Assembly: GCA_017613535.1 (NCBI GenBank)
Contig: JAGADO010000149.1
Coordinates: forward strand, 1-38,244
DNA from: Clostridia bacterium
Lineage (GTDB): Bacteria; Bacillota; Clostridia; UBA1212; UBA1255
Reading direction: 5' to 3'
Length of the DNA: 38,244 bases
Shown: piece after piece, positions 23,489 through 32,263 of the stretch
Numbering within the stretch: the stretch's first letter is position 1
Layout: each line of letters begins with the position of its first letter
The notes under the pieces: generated by a model
Told to the model about the DNA's origin: nothing
The model's database searches: none
What the model saw: the letters and a program-made list of their open reading frames with translations, nothing else
Program-made: the position numbers and the translations under genes

Positions 23489-26400
23489 TCATTCCATGCG
23501 AAGTGAAACTACGCGCGAAATGCCTTTTTCTTCCATCGTAACGCCGTACAGAGACCCGGCATACTCCATCGTCCCCTTGCGGTGCGTGACCATAATGAAC
23601 TGCGTGTTTTCAGACACGCCGGAAAGATAATCCGAAAGCCTGTACACGTTCGCATCGTCGAGCGCCGCTTCGATCTCGTCTAGCAGACAGAACGGCGACG
23701 GGCGCATGCGCAGGATCGCGAAAAGCAGTGCTATCGCGGTAAGGGCTCGTTCTCCGCCGGACAAAAGGAGCATGTTCTGGAGCTTCTTTCCGGGCGGCTG
23801 GACGTTGATATCGATACCGCAGTCGAGCACTCCCGAACCGTCTCCCCGGGACAATACGATATCCGCTTTTCCGCCTCCGAACAATTCCGCGAACACCTGG
23901 TTGAAGTTCGTGCGGATGATCTCGAACTGCTGCGAGAACTGCTTCTGCATAACTTCCGTGAGCTCGTCGACAACGCGCCTAAGTTTCAGTTTTGCCTCGT
24001 TCATATCCTTGCTCTGCGCAGACATGAAATTATACCGCTCGACCGTTGCCTCGTACTCCTCCACGGCATTCACGTTAACCGGACCGAGCGCCTTGATAGC
24101 GGCGCGGAGTTCGACGATCCTCGCGGCAGATTCCTTGTAATTCTCTATCACGATACCGGCGGCAAGCTCTTTCGCGGCGCTCAGCGTCAGTTCGTATTCT
24201 TCCCACAGGCGGTTCCGGCCGTTGTTGATCTCGTTCTCGCACTTCACGCGCTGGATCTCCAGGCGGTTCGCCTCCTGCTCGATATTCGCAAGACGCGTAT
24301 TTATATCCGTTATCCGGCTGAGCATTCCGCCCAGCGCCTGATCGGTGTCAGCTTTGCGCTTTTCCACTCCTTCGAGCTTTTCGGCCGCGTCATCGGCATC
24401 GAGCTGCGACACCGCGCGCTTCGTTTCGAGGTCGCGGATCTCTGCTTCAAGTCCGGCGATCGTATCGGTGTTTTCCTTCAGCGAAACGTCATGAAGCGCG
24501 ATCTTTTCGGTCAAAGTTTCGATCTCCGCGTTCAGGTTTTCTATATCGCTCTCGGCTTTCTTTCTCGCCGCTTCAGCACGGTTTTCGTCAATTTTTATGG
24601 CGAACAACTCGTTGCTGACCGATTCACGCCCCGCACGTACCCTCTCAGCGGCCTCAGAAGCCTCTTTAAGGCGCTTTTCGGCGTCGGCAATATCTTTTCC
24701 CGCCTGCGCTGCTTCTTCGCCGCAAAGGTCGATCTGCGCGTTCAGGGACTGCACGGCCACGATCTGCTCCTTAAGCTCGTCAACAAGCCTGACACGCCTT
24801 GCCCGCCTGCCTTCGGCCCTTTCCTTCAGCGCCGTGACCTTCGAATTCAGCTCCGACACGCGGCGCTCAAGCTCGCGCAATTCCTCGAACCGGACCTTCT
24901 GCGCGGCGGCGAGCTCCGCGGCACCGGATTTATTGTCCGCCAGCCTCGCGTAGATCATTTCGACCTTCTTCGAAGCATCGTCAAGCTCTTTCTCGAGCCT
25001 CGGGATCTCCCTTGTCCTCGACAGCGTACCGGTCGTCTTCGCGCCTCTCTCGGAGGCACCGCCCGTGATCGCTCCCGAAGTCCTCAGAATATCTCCGTCG
25101 AGCGTCACGCACATGAACCCGTATTTGTACTTCTTCGCGGCGTCGATCGCGTCGTCAAGCGTTTTAAACACCGCCACGCGTCCGAGCAGGCTGTCGGCAA
25201 CAGGTCTGAATCTGCCTTCGCATTCTACGCAGTCGCTGGCGATCCCGATATACCCCGGAAGCCTCTCAAGTTCACGCTGGAGCTGCGTCTCGAAGCGCTT
25301 CCCGGTCACTGCCGTGAGGGGCATGAACGTCGCACGACCGTACCTGTGCTCCTTCAGGAAATTGATCGCCTCGCGCGTCTCATCCTCGGTCCTGGTGATA
25401 ATGTTCTGGAAGCTTTGACCGAGCGCAGTCTCGACCGCCTGTTCGTATTCGCGCGGCACGGTTATGAGCTGGGCAACGGCGCCGTATATTCCGTCTCCGA
25501 AGGCCGGATTTTTCTTGCACATCTGGAGCACTTCTTTTACGCTCCGTGCGTAGCCTTCGTACACATCTTCCATTTCCTTTAGCAGTTTGCACTGTGCGCT
25601 CAGGTTCTGCATCCGGCCGGTGAGTTCCGTCACGGTGCGGTTATCTTCGTCGATCGACGCGTACAGTGAGGCAAGGCGGCTGTCGTTGTTCTGGTACTCC
25701 TGCTTTGCGTCGGAAGCCGCGTTGGATGCTTCGACATACTCCTTCTCGGCATTGTCCAGTTCGTCTTCGCCGGAACTGTCGCTGTCCTGGATCGCTTTGA
25801 GCTCTATGTCCAGCGCCTGTTTGCGCTCCGTCACGAGCTCGATCTGCGTCTTTGCGGCCTGTGCCTTGCTGTTTTTCTCGCCCTGGAGGAGCTGCAGCCG
25901 CACAAGTTCCGCGCGGAGTTCTTCTTTTTCTTTCTCGGCTTCCGCGAGTTTCTCGTCCGTGGAGTTCAGCAGGTCTGCCTGCATTCCGCCGCGCTCTCTG
26001 ATCTGTTCGATCTCTTCGTCGATCGCTTTCAGTTCGTCTTGCAGGCGCCCGATCTCCTGCCTGTGCGCTTCGATCTTTCCGCCCTGTTCGGCCTTCTCCG
26101 TATCGGCCCTGCGGTTCTCATCCTTCGCACGAACGATCTTTTCGTTGTTCACCGCGATCTCGCCCGTGAGCCGTTCTATCCGTTTTTCGTGCTCGAACCG
26201 GTCGTTTTTAAGCTGGGCGATCAGGCTGTCTAACTGGCGCGAAAGCTCGAGCTTTGACTCATTTTCCTGCCTCAGCTCTTCAAGCGCTGCCTCGGTCTGC
26301 GCTCTGTCGCTGCTCACGATCTCTTCGTTTGCGGTGATCTCTCCGAGCCTGACTTCCGCCTGCGATATGGTTTCGGACAATACTCCTACTTCTATGTCGC

Positions 26401-27067
26401 GGAGTTCGTATTTGAGGGCAAGGTATTTGCGGGCTGCTTCGCTCTGCTTTTCGAGCGGTTTGATCTGGGATTCGAGTTCGTTGACAATATCGTTTATGCG
26501 CAGCAGGTTCTGTTCGGTCGATGCGAGTTTGCGCTCTGCCTCGTTCCGCCTGATCCTGTATTTCATGATTCCGGAGGCGTCTTCGAAAATATTGCGCCGC
26601 TCTTCGGATTTCGTGCTGAGTATCTCGTCGATCCTGCCCTGCCCGATAAGCGAATAACCGTCGCGCCCGATACCGGTGTCAGCGAACAGCATAATGATGT
26701 CTTTCAGGCGGCATTGCGCCCCGTTAATGAGGTATTCGCTCTCGCCGGAACGGTACAGGCGGCGCGTGACGCGGACCTCGATAAAATCGATGTTCAGGGT
26801 GTGGTCTTCGTTGTCCATGATCAGCGACACTTCGCACATGCCCGTGGCTTTCCGGCTCTGCGTTCCCGCAAAGATCATGTCTTCCATACGGCTTCCGCGC
26901 AGCGTCTTGGGGCTCTGTTCGCCCAATACCCATTTAACGGCATCGGAGATGTTGCTCTTTCCGCTGCCGTTGGGGCCAACAATGGCTGTTATTCCATTAC
27001 TGAATTCGAGTACTGTTTTATCAACAAAGGACTTGAACCCCTGCATCTCGAGTCGCTTAAGGTACAA
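23489..27067 (-). CDS. smc: Chromosome segregation protein SMC
   Basis: This 1192-residue condensin ATPase organises and segregates the chromosome as a dimer with ScpA and ScpB. The N-terminal head has Walker A GPNGSGKS (31-38), then QGRIDEIL. Long coiled coils flank a hinge (about 510-680) with [20 protein letters not shown] and GAITGGA. The C-terminal head has the signature [16 protein letters not shown] and Walker [13 protein letters not shown]. The start is a TTG that gives the conserved [14 protein letters not shown]; a GGGG-rich site lies upstream. Length is usual for bacterial SMC. Confidence 0.97.
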   Translation of the reverse strand: MYLKRLEMQGFKSFVDKTVLEFSNGITAIVGPNGSGKSNISDAVKWVLGEQSPKTLRGSRMEDMIFAGTQSRKATGMCEVSLIMDNEDHTLNIDFIEVRVTRRLYRSGESEYLINGAQCRLKDIIMLFADTGIGRDGYSLIGQGRIDEILSTKSEERRNIFEDASGIMKYRIRRNEAERKLASTEQNLLRINDIVNELESQIKPLEKQSEAARKYLALKYELRDIEVGVLSETISQAEVRLGEITANEEIVSSDRAQTEAALEELRQENESKLELSRQLDSLIAQLKNDRFEHEKRIERLTGEIAVNNEKIVRAKDENRRADTEKAEQGGKIEAHRQEIGRLQDELKAIDEEIEQIRERGGMQADLLNSTDEKLAEAEKEKEELRAELVRLQLLQGEKNSKAQAAKTQIELVTERKQALDIELKAIQDSDSSGEDELDNAEKEYVEASNAASDAKQEYQNNDSRLASLYASIDEDNRTVTELTGRMQNLSAQCKLLKEMEDVYEGYARSVKEVLQMCKKNPAFGDGIYGAVAQLITVPREYEQAVETALGQSFQNIITRTEDETREAINFLKEHRYGRATFMPLTAVTGKRFETQLQRELERLPGYIGIASDCVECEGRFRPVADSLLGRVAVFKTLDDAIDAAKKYKYGFMCVTLDGDILRTSGAITGGASERGAKTTGTLSRTREIPRLEKELDDASKKVEMIYARLADNKSGAAELAAAQKVRFEELRELERRVSELNSKVTALKERAEGRRARRVRLVDELKEQIVAVQSLNAQIDLCGEEAAQAGKDIADAEKRLKEASEAAERVRAGRESVSNELFAIKIDENRAEAARKKAESDIENLNAEIETLTEKIALHDVSLKENTDTIAGLEAEIRDLETKRAVSQLDADDAAEKLEGVEKRKADTDQALGGMLSRITDINTRLANIEQEANRLEIQRVKCENEINNGRNRLWEEYELTLSAAKELAAGIVIENYKESAARIVELRAAIKALGPVNVNAVEEYEATVERYNFMSAQSKDMNEAKLKLRRVVDELTEVMQKQFSQQFEIIRTNFNQVFAELFGGGKADIVLSRGDGSGVLDCGIDINVQPPGKKLQNMLLLSGGERALTAIALLFAILRMRPSPFCLLDEIEAALDDANVYRLSDYLSGVSENTQFIMVTHRKGTMEYAGSLYGVTMEEKGISRVVSLRME

Positions 27068-27094
27068 CGTGACACCCCGCTTTCACAAGGTCAG

Positions 27095-27123
27095 ATTCTA
27101 CCAGTTTTTGCGGCTGTTGTCAA
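27095..27123 (-). promoter_or_regulatory. Promoter of smc-ftsY
   Basis: On the minus strand a perfect TTGACA (complement of 27118-27123) and TAGAAT (complement of 27095-27100) lie 17 bases apart. Transcription would begin about 20 bases before the TTG start of smc. Confidence 0.75.
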
Positions 27124-27171
27124 TGATCGGGGTGGCCCGGCGCTGCCGGCGGTGTGATCGCTTCCGGAGGC

Positions 27172-27200
27172 AAAAAAACCGCGCCCCCGGAGGAGCGCGG
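27172..27200 (-). terminator. Terminator of the surface-protein gene
   Basis: Read on the minus strand CCGCGC and GCGCGG pair around a 10-base loop, followed by seven T. It lies about 40 bases after the stop of the surface protein and separates it from the smc promoter. Confidence 0.85.
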
Positions 27201-27237
27201 CTCTTAAATCTTTAACAGGATTTTGGATCAGCCGTTA

Positions 27238-30200
27238 TCAGAAAGCTCTTTTCTTCATGAAGACGACTGCGACGCCCATTGCCAGCACTGCGATCACAGC
27301 GAACATTGCCATAGCAGCGTCGCCGGTCTGAGGCTGATCTTCGGTGGACATCGGAACTTCCTCAGGCAGGCAGGTGTAATTAATTGTCCAGACGAGGTGC
27401 TCTTCGCCGTCAACGATCGCGAATACCTCTGCGACATGCTTGCCCTCGGTGATGTCAACGAAGATCTCGAAGCGGGATGCAAATACATCCTGGTTCTTGA
27501 TCAGGTTGTTCTTGATGTGGTCAACGATATCCTGTGCCTCGTATCTGTCGAAGTACACGATCTCGCCGCCGTCGACCTTAACGCCGTATTTATCCAGTGC
27601 CTGGTTGTTTCCGTACCAGCCCCAGATGCGAAGCTGCTTGCCGTATTCAGCATAGAGATTATCGGCAATATCGGTGACCTCTGCGTTTCCGCCGAATGAA
27701 GCCTTATCAACTCCGTCGATAGTGACCTGGTCGCGGGACATCACTTCAACGAACGCTTCCTTGGGAGCGAAGGTGATCGTGCGCATTACTCTGTCTTCGC
27801 CGTCAACAAATGCAACGATCTGGACAGTGTGCTGGCCTTCGGTCACAGGGACTCTGACGTTAGCACGGTAGCCGTTTCCGGCAGCGCTGTACAGGTTCCT
27901 GGCAACATTCATGATAGCAAAGTAGTCAGCATTGGGAGCATCAGCCGTTCCGGGATCGGTGACGATGAAGCTGTCGTCATAAACAGTCTCGCCGCCGTCG
28001 ATCTTGTAGCCGTACTTCTCGATCGGGAAGTTAGATGCAAGCCAGCCGTGAACAAGAATCTCTTTGCTGTTCTCATCAGTGGTGATGTTGAGGTTATCGG
28101 CAGTACCCTGATCCGCACCGTCGAGCTGGATGGTGTCAACTTGCACGTGCTGCTTGTATTCACGTCTAATGAAGCCCTCGCCCTGATCATCGGAGAAGAT
28201 ATCAAAGGCGATCTGGCCGCGCTCGCAGGCAACGTAATCGTTGCCGAGCATGTTGTTATTTGCGTAACCAATAACAAAGTACTTGTTGTAGTAACCGGTA
28301 GCACTGTCAGTAGAATCGTCATTGATCGTGATCTTTAACGTATATTCACCGGCCTCAAGAGTCTTGTCCAGCGTAAGAGTGAATGCGCCGTCTCCGGGAA
28401 TCGTGTAATTCTGAGTGAGAACTGTTTCGCCGTCTTTAATAAACTCGAATGTTAAAGGAGTATTGGGAGCACCCCAGAATGCAGGGAAGCCGATCCTGTA
28501 GAACGAAACGTCGGTATTGAACACAAACGAATGAGTAAGTGTTCCGGTAGAGAAACCGGTCCAGGAAGATAATCCGCCTGCGTCACCAGTGTTTGCATCG
28601 CCTTCGTAAGTCTTGAAGGGCAGGTAAGGAGCTTTATCGGTAGAATCTTCAACGAATGTACCGTAAGCTTCGATCTCGCCTACGCTTGCATATTTGTAAC
28701 CGCTGTCGTCAAGAGCAACGCCTTCTTTGATCTCAAAGAGGATGTATCTTGCGCGGTTGGTCGTTTCAAACACGAACGGATTAGCGGAGTCGATATCGCC
28801 GCTTCTGCCTTCAACGGAAGTAATAAGATCCCAGTTAACACCGTCAAGGGAGGTGTACAGATCATATGCGCTCGGGAAGGTCACATTCTGGAATCCCTGC
28901 GGATGGATATCGATCTCGGACAGATCGTATACGCCCTGAAGGTCAATATAGATCTTCGCGTGAACGGTAGTGCCAACAGGATAGAATCCCAGCGGCACAG
29001 GATCAGCGACAACGGCGGGGTTATGGACCGGGTTGTAACCGTCGTTTACATATTCATCAAGCCAGTATCCGGAGCCGTTGCGTACGCCGCTGATGAGGTC
29101 GATGTAGACCGGTTTATCAAGGGCGATATCGGTATCGTCGTTCTTATAGCTTGTCTGGTAAATGACCTTGGTCCTTCCGCTGGTCAGTTTAACAATAAGT
29201 TTAACGGTGTGCTGACCTTCCTGGAGAGGAATGAGACCGTCAAACTTTCTGTATCTGTTGCCCTCGTAATTCCAGCTCGTTATGATGTCTGCAGTGCCCT
29301 GCTCAAACGTGATATTGAACGAATGATACACAGGAGCGTTGTCGTCGATCTGGTATGCGAAGTCGGCAATGTTCGATACGGGCAGGTACCAGCCTACAAG
29401 GTAAAGCTGAGTGCCGCCGGCTTCGTAAGCTTTCTTGAGCTGTCCGAGGTTTCCGCCTTTACCAAGGTTCTCGGTGAAGGCCGCTCCGTTAAAGAGAAGC
29501 ACGAAGTCAATGTTTGCCATGTCGGGAACTGCTTCTTCTGCGGGGTTGGTGTCAAACGGGTTTGCCTCTGCGGCGCGGATCGAGAAGTTGATCGCATCGC
29601 CTGCATGCTTACCGGTGGCAAGGATGTTGAAGTAGTCGCCTACACCGGTCGAAGCGGTCGGGATTACGAGATAAGCAGAGCTGCTTGTGCCGTCAAAGTC
29701 TTTTCCGTTCGTTCCTGTGGTCTCAACTACGAAGTAGTATGTGCCTGCGGGAAGTGCGGAGTCAAGCTCGAACACGGCTGCGGGGTTGTTATCGCCAACT
29801 GCTTCGAAAGCCTTGGAAGCAAGAGGAGCAGCGTCGAGGGAGCGGTCAACGTTACCGGCATTTGCGTAAATGCTGATCGTGAAGTTAGGAGTAGCTCCCT
29901 GGTTAGCCATTGTACTTGCCCAGTAAATGGGAAGGCGGACTGCGTCAAACTCGCACTTCGTGGTGAACTTCGCAACGGCTTTATCGTTGAGGTTTCTCAA
30001 CCACAGACCGATGTTGCTTTCTGTAGCGCCGTCAGCCCAGGTATAAGTAACAACATTAGCATCGTTGATGTATTTGATCGTATGCATGACCTGTGCGCTC
30101 TCGTCAGCTGCCATCTTCGCGTAGAATTTAACGGTGATGGTGCCTTCCTGGATGGGAAGGTTGAAATTATAGCGCAGTGCGTACTGGAATCCGGTGGGTT

Positions 30201-30537
30201 TGCTCTCGCCGAGAATAGCGGCATCATAAATACCCTTACCCCAGGTGATCTCACCATCATTAACCGAATAACCGAGGTCGCTGAAGTCATCGTCGTTGCC
30301 GATCCAGCCCTGGAAATGAATGTAGGAATATCCAAGACCGTAAAGGTTTCCGAGATCTCCGCCGACTGCTCCGGATTTGACGTCCTTTTCACCTTCGGCA
30401 GGAACATGTGTGTTCACAGACGCATTGTTGGTAAGGAACGCTCCGTCAAAGCAGATCGCGTGTCCGGCGTTTGAAACAACGGAGAGCATAATAATCAGCA
30501 TAGCAAGAATAACGAGTGCTGATAATACCTTTTTCAT
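27238..30537 (-). CDS. Large secreted, modular surface protein with QPQTGD anchor
   Basis: This 1099-residue protein begins with a signal peptide (MKKVLSALVILAMLIIML, probable cleavage after SNAGHA) and ends with DQPQTGD, a hydrophobic helix and KKR, a sortase-type sorting signal although the motif is QPQTG rather than LPxTG. In between I see four copies of one module of about 125 residues (near 30-155, 340-465, 800-930 and 935-1060), marked by GW...YGYKIDGGE...VY and a later TEGQHTVQI..VDGE. Two further beta-sandwich-like regions (near 165-320 and 645-790) resemble each other, and an F5/8C discoidin-like domain lies near 470-635. The parts suggest glycan or matrix binding at the cell surface; no catalytic domain is recognised. 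GGAGGT lies before the ATG. Confidence 0.85.
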   Translation of the reverse strand: MKKVLSALVILAMLIIMLSVVSNAGHAICFDGAFLTNNASVNTHVPAEGEKDVKSGAVGGDLGNLYGLGYSYIHFQGWIGNDDDFSDLGYSVNDGEITWGKGIYDAAILGESKPTGFQYALRYNFNLPIQEGTITVKFYAKMAADESAQVMHTIKYINDANVVTYTWADGATESNIGLWLRNLNDKAVAKFTTKCEFDAVRLPIYWASTMANQGATPNFTISIYANAGNVDRSLDAAPLASKAFEAVGDNNPAAVFELDSALPAGTYYFVVETTGTNGKDFDGTSSSAYLVIPTASTGVGDYFNILATGKHAGDAINFSIRAAEANPFDTNPAEEAVPDMANIDFVLLFNGAAFTENLGKGGNLGQLKKAYEAGGTQLYLVGWYLPVSNIADFAYQIDDNAPVYHSFNITFEQGTADIITSWNYEGNRYRKFDGLIPLQEGQHTVKLIVKLTSGRTKVIYQTSYKNDDTDIALDKPVYIDLISGVRNGSGYWLDEYVNDGYNPVHNPAVVADPVPLGFYPVGTTVHAKIYIDLQGVYDLSEIDIHPQGFQNVTFPSAYDLYTSLDGVNWDLITSVEGRSGDIDSANPFVFETTNRARYILFEIKEGVALDDSGYKYASVGEIEAYGTFVEDSTDKAPYLPFKTYEGDANTGDAGGLSSWTGFSTGTLTHSFVFNTDVSFYRIGFPAFWGAPNTPLTFEFIKDGETVLTQNYTIPGDGAFTLTLDKTLEAGEYTLKITINDDSTDSATGYYNKYFVIGYANNNMLGNDYVACERGQIAFDIFSDDQGEGFIRREYKQHVQVDTIQLDGADQGTADNLNITTDENSKEILVHGWLASNFPIEKYGYKIDGGETVYDDSFIVTDPGTADAPNADYFAIMNVARNLYSAAGNGYRANVRVPVTEGQHTVQIVAFVDGEDRVMRTITFAPKEAFVEVMSRDQVTIDGVDKASFGGNAEVTDIADNLYAEYGKQLRIWGWYGNNQALDKYGVKVDGGEIVYFDRYEAQDIVDHIKNNLIKNQDVFASRFEIFVDITEGKHVAEVFAIVDGEEHLVWTINYTCLPEEVPMSTEDQPQTGDAAMAMFAVIAVLAMGVAVVFMKKRAF

Positions 30538-30592
30538 ATTTTTACCTCCTTGAGTATTACGTCGGCAATAGCATATGCCGATAGATGCTAAA

Positions 30593-30622
30593 ATTATATC
30601 ACACGTGCATCACGCTTGACAA
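30593..30622 (-). promoter_or_regulatory. Promoter of the surface-protein gene
   Basis: On the minus strand TTGTCA (complement of 30617-30622) and TATAAT (complement of 30593-30598) lie 18 bases apart, and the -10 is extended (TGATATAAT). The leader of about 50 bases contains a small hairpin (TCGGCA/TGCCGA) before the ribosome-binding site. The 10-bp-periodic array starts about 40 bases upstream. Confidence 0.75.
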
Positions 30623-30660
30623 CAGCTATTTCGGCCCGATTTCCGGTTTTTTCATTATTT

Positions 30661-30720
30661 TTTCGAATTATTTCCAAATATTTCCGAAGATTTCCGGATA
30701 TTTCCGAGTATTACCGAAGA
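30661..30720. repeat. Six 10-bp phased repeats upstream of the surface-protein promoter
   Basis: Six consecutive decamers share one register: TTTCGAATTA, TTTCCAAATA, TTTCCGAAGA, TTTCCGGATA, TTTCCGAGTA and TTACCGAAGA. Looser TTTC-containing sequence continues upstream on the low-coordinate side. The array fills most of the gap between the end of murD and the surface-protein promoter. The 10-bp period matches one helical turn, so each TTT tract faces the same side of the DNA. Its TTTCCG core is also the core of the array at 971-1050. Confidence 0.85.
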
Positions 30721-30740
30721 CGGGAATCGCGTTTCAGGCA

Positions 30741-32258
30741 TCAGACAAGCTCGTTAACAAGGCGCTTAAATGTATTGCCGCGCTCCTCGAAGTTCTTGAA
30801 AAGGTCGAAGCTGGTGCTGGCCGGAGAAAGCAGCACGACGTCACCGGGGACGGCAGCCGCGCGGGCGGAAGAAACCGCCTCCGCGTACGACGAAGCACGC
30901 ACGATGCGAACTGTATTAGCGGGATCAGCCGCGCGAACCGACGCCTCGATCTTGTCCGAGGTTGGCCCGATAAGGATAAGCGTTTTGACCTTCTCAACGA
31001 TCGGCGCACCGACAGGCGAATAATCAAGGCTCTTGTCCTTGCCCCCCGCGATCATCACGATATTGCGTTTCGGGAAGACGGACAATGCGTTCAGCGTGCG
31101 TTCGGGGCTGCTGTCGATCGAGCTGTTGATATACCGCACACCGTCAAGTTCGCGCACCGTTTCGAGTCTGTGCTCTACCCCGCCGAACGTTGCGGCAACA
31201 GCTCTTACGTCGTCTGCCGTTATCTCCGACCTCAGCAAAAGCGCGGCGGTCATCAGATTTTCGACGTTGTGAAGGCCCGGCAGCAGCAGATCCGCCCGAT
31301 CAAGCTCGAACTTTTGACCCTCGCACGCGCCGCATCCGCCGCAAAACATAGAAAAAACGATCTTATTATTAGCCGCGTCGAAGACAGCCGTGGCGCCGTT
31401 ATGCGGAAGCCCGAGCGCCGTTTCGGGAGCCTTTTTCGCAGTAAAAACGTCAACGGTATACTTCCCGCGGTCGTCTTCGCTGCACGCAAGCTCCCTCGCG
31501 ATCTGTGCCGTGACCTCATTCCCCGCATTCAGCACTACACGTTTGCGAACACCCGGGCGCCAAAGGTGTATCGGCCTGTCGAAGACCGCTTTTTTGCAAT
31601 CGATGTACTCCTGATAATCCTTGTGAACATTCAGGTGGTTCGGGGTGATGTTCGTGATCGCGGAAACGTCCGCCGAAACGCTCATATGCATCAGCTGGAA
31701 GCTCGAAAGTTCCAGAACGACGCGGTCGTCCGGCTCGATTTCGGTCAATTTATCGATCAGCGGCGTGCCGATATTTCCGCCCAGCCAGATATTTACGTCA
31801 CTGTTCCTGTAATGCTCTCTCAGCAGGAGCGCGGTCAATGTCGTTGTCGTCGTCTTCCCGTCACTTCCGGTTATAGCGTATATCGGGCACGGACAATACC
31901 GCATAAACACTTCCATTTCGGACGTCAGCACCGCCCCTGCGCGCACCGCCGCGGCAATATGTTCCTCGTCCGGTCTCATTATCGGCGAGCGGAACAAAAC
32001 ATCGAATCCGCCCTCCGGAAGCCCGTCCAGATACGCCTCGCCGAACGTAAACTCCGCGATCACGCCATTATCCTTCAGCCTTTTCGCCTCAGCGACCGCC
32101 TCCGGATCCGCTTTCAGGTCAAACAAGTGAACGTCTTTCGCCCCGGAATCCGCAAGAAACCTGAGCAGCGCCTTGTTACTGATGCCGAAACCGAGTACGG
32201 CGATCTTTTTCGTGCGAAGGCCGTCAATAAACTCCGCTAATTCTGCCGTTTCGTTCAT
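30741..32258 (-). CDS. murD: UDP-N-acetylmuramoylalanine--D-glutamate ligase (MurD)
   Basis: This 505-residue ligase adds D-glutamate to UDP-MurNAc-L-Ala in peptidoglycan synthesis. It has the N-terminal Rossmann-like domain (KIAVLGFGISNKALL), P-loop TGSDGKTTT (130-138), LELSSFQL, ITNITPNHLNVH, GLHNVENLMTA and, in the C-terminal domain, GGVEHRLE, SSPERTLNAL and GGKDKSLDY. Length is slightly above the usual 450. Oddities are SPIMRP (90-95) where most MurD have SPG, Asp for Asn in the P-loop, and CGGCGACEG (306-314), a cysteine-rich insertion. It follows the sugar kinase by five bases, so the two are probably cotranscribed. Confidence 0.93.
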   Translation of the reverse strand: MNETAELAEFIDGLRTKKIAVLGFGISNKALLRFLADSGAKDVHLFDLKADPEAVAEAKRLKDNGVIAEFTFGEAYLDGLPEGGFDVLFRSPIMRPDEEHIAAAVRAGAVLTSEMEVFMRYCPCPIYAITGSDGKTTTTTLTALLLREHYRNSDVNIWLGGNIGTPLIDKLTEIEPDDRVVLELSSFQLMHMSVSADVSAITNITPNHLNVHKDYQEYIDCKKAVFDRPIHLWRPGVRKRVVLNAGNEVTAQIARELACSEDDRGKYTVDVFTAKKAPETALGLPHNGATAVFDAANNKIVFSMFCGGCGACEGQKFELDRADLLLPGLHNVENLMTAALLLRSEITADDVRAVAATFGGVEHRLETVRELDGVRYINSSIDSSPERTLNALSVFPKRNIVMIAGGKDKSLDYSPVGAPIVEKVKTLILIGPTSDKIEASVRAADPANTVRIVRASSYAEAVSSARAAAVPGDVVLLSPASTSFDLFKNFEERGNTFKRLVNELV

Positions 32259-32263
32259 TATCG

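Noticed and set aside
28903..30474. Open frame of over 500 codons opposite the surface-protein gene
   Set aside because: It is the mirror of a repetitive, highly biased coding sequence; it has no ribosome-binding site and no family-like motif, while the minus strand has a signal peptide and known domains.
27238..30537. A catalytic role for the large surface protein
   Set aside because: No glycosidase, peptidase or lyase motif could be seen in any of its regions; only binding-type domains are supported.
30585..32240. Long open frame on the plus strand opposite murD
   Set aside because: murD has all family motifs on the other strand; the plus-strand frame has no recognisable domain and arises from GC-rich codon structure.
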